From: Thiotrichaceae bacterium
GTDB taxonomy: Bacteria; Pseudomonadota; Gammaproteobacteria; Thiotrichales; Thiotrichaceae
Direction: 5' to 3'
DNA: 11,089 nucleotides
NCBI GenBank assembly: GCA_024762625.1
Contig: JANTHA010000048.1
Span: forward strand, 1 to 11,089
Numbering within the stretch: the first letter of the stretch is position 1; every line of letters starts with the position of its first letter. The notes under the pieces are model-generated. The model was given only the letters and a program-made list of their open reading frames with translations, was not told the origin of the DNA and made no database searches. Both the position numbers and the translations under genes were made by a program. Below, piece by piece: positions 8,493 through 11,089 of the stretch.

Positions 8493-8963
8493 TTAAAACA
8501 GTGTTTTCGCCATCACAATGGCGTCTTCCCTACCCTGATCCGCCGGATAATAATTTTTGCGCACGCCAACTTCGTTATAACCCATGTTCTGGTAAAGCGT
8601 GACGCCAACATGATTGGAAGGCCTAACTTCCAGAAAACAGATTCTGGCCTGATGTTGTCTCGCTATCCATTCGGCCTCATCCAGTATTTTTCTGCCCCAA
8701 CCTCTACCCTGGTTTTCAGGATAAACGCACAAATTCAAAATATGCGCCTCGCCAACTACAGCCGAAATAACCACATGACCTGATAATTGATTATCCAGTT
8801 CCAGAACCCAGCAGGAATAATGATTACTCTGCATGCAATCCTTGAATATTTTTTCTGTCCATGGATGAGGATAGGATCTAATCTCGCCCGACATTACCTC
8901 GGAAAAATCATTTTCCGTCATTTTACGCAGATATTTAAGGGATCGTTTGTGGCTCATCGCCAA
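8493..8963 (-). CDS. rimI: Ribosomal protein S18-alanine N-acetyltransferase RimI
   Basis: RimI is a GNAT-fold enzyme that transfers acetyl from acetyl-CoA to the N-terminal alanine of ribosomal protein S18. The 156-residue product shows HPWTEKIF (33-40; compare FPWSEKTF in E. coli), the acetyl-CoA pyrophosphate loop QGRGWGRKIL (85-94), LEVRPSN (111-117) with E112 at the E. coli catalytic-glutamate position, LYQNMGY (123-129) with Y124 as the probable general acid, and the RimI-typical end NYYPADQGREDAIVMA (137-152). The start is uncertain: a TTG at 8963 sits 9 bases after an AGGG, while an ATG at 8957 would remove two residues; both keep the whole domain. It is convergent with the repeat protein (32-bp gap) and divergent from the MoxR gene. 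It is not next to tsaB here. Confidence 0.92.
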   Translation of the reverse strand: MAMSHKRSLKYLRKMTENDFSEVMSGEIRSYPHPWTEKIFKDCMQSNHYSCWVLELDNQLSGHVVISAVVGEAHILNLCVYPENQGRGWGRKILDEAEWIARQHQARICFLEVRPSNHVGVTLYQNMGYNEVGVRKNYYPADQGREDAIVMAKTLF

Positions 8964-9059
8964 CGATTTTAACCCTATCCTCCCGGTTCATAAAGCCAAA
9001 GTTAAGTTATAAACTGTTAATATCAACACAATAAAAATAACAAGAAGGGGAAACACCGC
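8964..9059. promoter_or_regulatory. Divergent intergenic region, probable promoters for rimI and the MoxR gene
   Basis: The two genes are transcribed away from each other, so each needs its own promoter here or within its neighbour. The region is AT-rich on the MoxR side. Candidate -10 elements on the plus strand are TATAAA (9008-9013) and TGTTAATAT (9015-9023, extended -10 form); no good -35 box sits at 16-18 bp from either. No strong operator-like palindrome was seen. The inference of a promoter rests mainly on gene orientation. Confidence 0.4.
9042..9050 (+). promoter_or_regulatory. Ribosome binding site of the MoxR gene
   Basis: AAGAAGGGG is a purine-rich Shine-Dalgarno 9 bases before the ATG at 9060. 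It is the clearest ribosome binding site in the window and fixes the MoxR start. Confidence 0.75.
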
Positions 9060-10172
9060 ATGACAATTAGCGCAACCATTGAGCAACTCAAACAAAATAT
9101 ATCTCGCGTCATTGTCGGCAAGGACGATTCCATAGAATTGTTAGTCGCCAGCTTGCTTGCCGGTGGTCATGTTTTACTAGAAGATGTTCCTGGCCTGGGT
9201 AAAACCATGTTGGCTCGCTCACTTGCAAAATCCATCGTGGGCCGCTTCCAGCGTGTGCAATGTACCCCCGATTTACTGCCATCTGATATTACCGGCGTTT
9301 CCATTTTTAACGAGCAATCACGCCAGTTTGAATTCAAGCCCGGGCCGGTGTTCGCCAATATTCTACTGGTGGATGAAATAAACCGCACCACGCCGCGCAC
9401 ACAGTCCAGTCTACTGGAAGCCATGGCGGAAAAACAGGTCAGCGCCGATGGCAAAACCTATCGCTTACCCGCGCCCTATATGGTAATCGCCACCCAGAAT
9501 CCGATTGAAAACCACGGTACATATCCACTACCAGAAGCGCAACTTGACCGTTTTCTAATGAAATTGAGCATGGGTTACCCAACACTGGAGGAGGAAGTCG
9601 CCATACTCCATCGACAGCAAAAAACACAAGCTCTGGATACGCTTGCCGCGGTCATAAACGCCAAATCAATCGTTAAATTACAAAACATGGTAAAGGAAAT
9701 CCATATCGAAACAAGCGTAGCAAACTACATTGCCAGGATAGTTCATGCCACGCGCCAGCATAAATCGCTTGCATTCGGCGCCAGTCCACGAGGATCATTG
9801 GCCTTGATGCGTTCGGCTCAGGCAATAGCGTTGATCAGGGGCCAGGGTTTTGTCGACCCGCAAACAATCAAAACAATCGCCAAACCGGTGCTGGCGCATC
9901 GCATCACACTGAAACCTCAGCATCAGGCGTCCCAAAATGCTGAGAGCGTGGTTGATGAAATCCTGGAAAAAATTCAGGTGCCTATTGGTCAAAACTCTGG
10001 TCTGAACGCAAAACATGGCCCAGCCGAAGATCCCGTACGCAAAACGACGCCCCAAGCAACGCCAAAAACGCCTGACGCCATTCCTCCTGCACCAAATACC
10101 ACACAAGGCTCTCGTCCACAAAAAAAGAATGTGGAAACCACCGATACTGGCATGGAGCTGATTGATTTATAA
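9060..10172 (+). CDS. MoxR-family AAA+ ATPase with a Pro/Thr-rich C-terminal tail
   Basis: MoxR ATPases are cytoplasmic chaperone-like AAA+ proteins that usually act with partner VWA or DUF58 proteins in envelope or stress functions. Motifs are intact: Walker A EDVPGLGKT (41-49; K48), Walker B ILLVDEINR (101-109; D105, E106), sensor-1 ATQNP (144-148), arginine finger in LDRF (R164), and sensor-2 ASPRG (241-245; R244). The MoxR signature QNPIENHGTYPLPEAQLDRF is present at 146-165. The AAA core with its lid ends near residue 305, and a further 65 residues form a Pro/Thr/Gln/Lys-rich, apparently disordered tail ending GMELIDL, absent from typical MoxR proteins of about 310-330 residues. A DUF58 gene follows 13 bp after the stop, indicating one operon. 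The precise cellular role is not shown by the sequence. Confidence 0.93.
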   Translation: MTISATIEQLKQNISRVIVGKDDSIELLVASLLAGGHVLLEDVPGLGKTMLARSLAKSIVGRFQRVQCTPDLLPSDITGVSIFNEQSRQFEFKPGPVFANILLVDEINRTTPRTQSSLLEAMAEKQVSADGKTYRLPAPYMVIATQNPIENHGTYPLPEAQLDRFLMKLSMGYPTLEEEVAILHRQQKTQALDTLAAVINAKSIVKLQNMVKEIHIETSVANYIARIVHATRQHKSLAFGASPRGSLALMRSAQAIALIRGQGFVDPQTIKTIAKPVLAHRITLKPQHQASQNAESVVDEILEKIQVPIGQNSGLNAKHGPAEDPVRKTTPQATPKTPDAIPPAPNTTQGSRPQKKNVETTDTGMELIDL

Positions 10173-10185
10173 TCCGCCATAAACA

Positions 10186-11089
10186 ATGAAACAAGCCGAC
10201 GCACCCTACAACGAGCAGTTAATTGACAGCGACTTTACAGCTGACGAGTCGCTCTCATCAAATAAAACACTCCTCGACCTGAGTAAGTACGAACAGCATT
10301 TAACGCTAAAACGTATCCTGATTGCGGTCGCCATTTTACTGTTCCTGATCGCCTGGAACCGGGGCGTTGCTCTGCTTTACGCGATGGATGCGTTGCTTGT
10401 CGCAACACTACTGGTCGCCTGGTTTTTTCCTCGCTTTAATCTACGCAGTATTGACGTTGAACTCTCTCTGCCGGAAAAAGCCTATGAAGGCGATGTCATT
10501 CCACTGCTGATTAATACCCGCAAAACAGGCCTGTTTAACCGTTACATGATTGAACTACAGGGCGACTTTCCGTTTTATTCCAGACACAAAACAGCCATGA
10601 AGCTGATCAATGTCATCAGTGAAGCGAAACAGCATCGTCTGATGCTTTCTTGCGATTGCCGCGGTCATTACCAGCTAGAGTCTTATAATTTGCAAACCGG
10701 ATTCCCTCTGGGGCTGACTAGCGCGCGTAAACAAGTCAAGCTGAAAAACAATTCATCCATTCTGATCTACCCAACGCCGTTGCCGCTACAACAATTCGAA
10801 ATCGCAAAAGATCCCAGCCACAGCGCCCTGCAAACGGATAACAATCCCAAAGCGGGCGGGCATGATGAATACATCGGTATTCGCGAATACCGCCATGGCG
10901 ATAGCCCGCGTCATATTCACTGGCCCAGCAGCGCCAAGCGTGGAGAACTGGTGGTGCGTGAATTCCAGCAAAACAGCACAACCCATCTCAATATAGTTCT
11001 GGATTTAAATCCAGTCGCCAACTTCGGCGAAGGAAAACACAGCTCCCTGGAATATTCGATCAAAATTACGGCGACTCTGATCAAGTTTG
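10186..11089 (+). CDS. DUF58 domain membrane protein, 5' part
   Basis: An open frame from ATG 10186 runs off the right edge after 301 codons. Residues 1-40 are polar and acidic, then two membrane segments follow (about 43-57 and 60-81) separated by a very short turn. After these come a beta-rich region and the DUF58 signature GIREYRHGDSPRHIHW (231-246) plus AKRGELVVREF (250-260), matching the family pattern Y-R-x-G-D-x-x-R-x-I-x-W and R-G-E-L-x-V-R-E-F. The start of a VWA-like strand (LNIVLDLNP, 268-276) is also visible. DUF58 proteins are usually encoded beside MoxR ATPases and are presumed partners of them. There is no clear Shine-Dalgarno, so translational coupling to the MoxR gene is likely (inference). 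The C-terminal end is outside the window. Confidence 0.9.
   Translation, partial: MKQADAPYNEQLIDSDFTADESLSSNKTLLDLSKYEQHLTLKRILIAVAILLFLIAWNRGVALLYAMDALLVATLLVAWFFPRFNLRSIDVELSLPEKAYEGDVIPLLINTRKTGLFNRYMIELQGDFPFYSRHKTAMKLINVISEAKQHRLMLSCDCRGHYQLESYNLQTGFPLGLTSARKQVKLKNNSSILIYPTPLPLQQFEIAKDPSHSALQTDNNPKAGGHDEYIGIREYRHGDSPRHIHWPSSAKRGELVVREFQQNSTTHLNIVLDLNPVANFGEGKHSSLEYSIKITATLIKF

Noticed and set aside
8461..8520. Bidirectional terminator between the convergent repeat-protein gene and rimI
   Set aside because: Only 4-5 bp stems (GTTC/GAAC, AAAAC/GTTTT) are visible, too weak to support a call.

Overview
The window looks like chromosomal DNA of a gammaproteobacterium. The first 6 kb carry the translation/transcription-factor operon in the usual order rimP (3' end only), nusA, infB, rbfA, truB. 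NusA has the two C-terminal acidic repeats typical of gammaproteobacteria, and IF2 and RimI match the gammaproteobacterial versions closely along their length. I cannot place the organism below class. Base composition is moderate, with no obvious change at any boundary.

Layout: 3-170 end of rimP; 171-245 an intergenic gap with a perfect 12-bp inverted repeat; 246-1862 nusA; 1889-4678 infB; 4704-5063 rbfA; 5084-6013 truB; 6112-8460 a large, unrecognised, membrane-anchored protein built from about six Ig-like repeats; 8493-8963 rimI on the minus strand, convergent with the repeat protein; a 96-bp divergent intergenic region; 9060-10172 a MoxR-type AAA+ ATPase; and 10186 to the window end, the start of a DUF58 membrane protein.

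The first block works on ribosome biogenesis and on coupling transcription to translation: RimP and RbfA mature the 30S subunit, NusA controls RNA polymerase pausing and termination, IF2 delivers initiator tRNA, and TruB modifies tRNA U55. RimI, which acetylates ribosomal protein S18, fits the theme but is transcribed separately on the other strand. The canonical followers of truB (rpsO, pnp) are absent and the repeat protein takes their place. The last block is the start of a MoxR-DUF58 pair, which in many proteobacteria is followed by a membrane transglutaminase-like protein (TgpA type); that gene would lie beyond the right edge.

The least explained item is the 782-residue repeat protein. 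It has one N-terminal membrane segment, six beta-rich repeats of about 80 residues, and Asn/Gln/Pro/Thr-rich linkers between some of them, so it is probably exposed in the periplasm. No RNA genes, insertion sequences, CRISPR arrays or clear canonical terminators were found.
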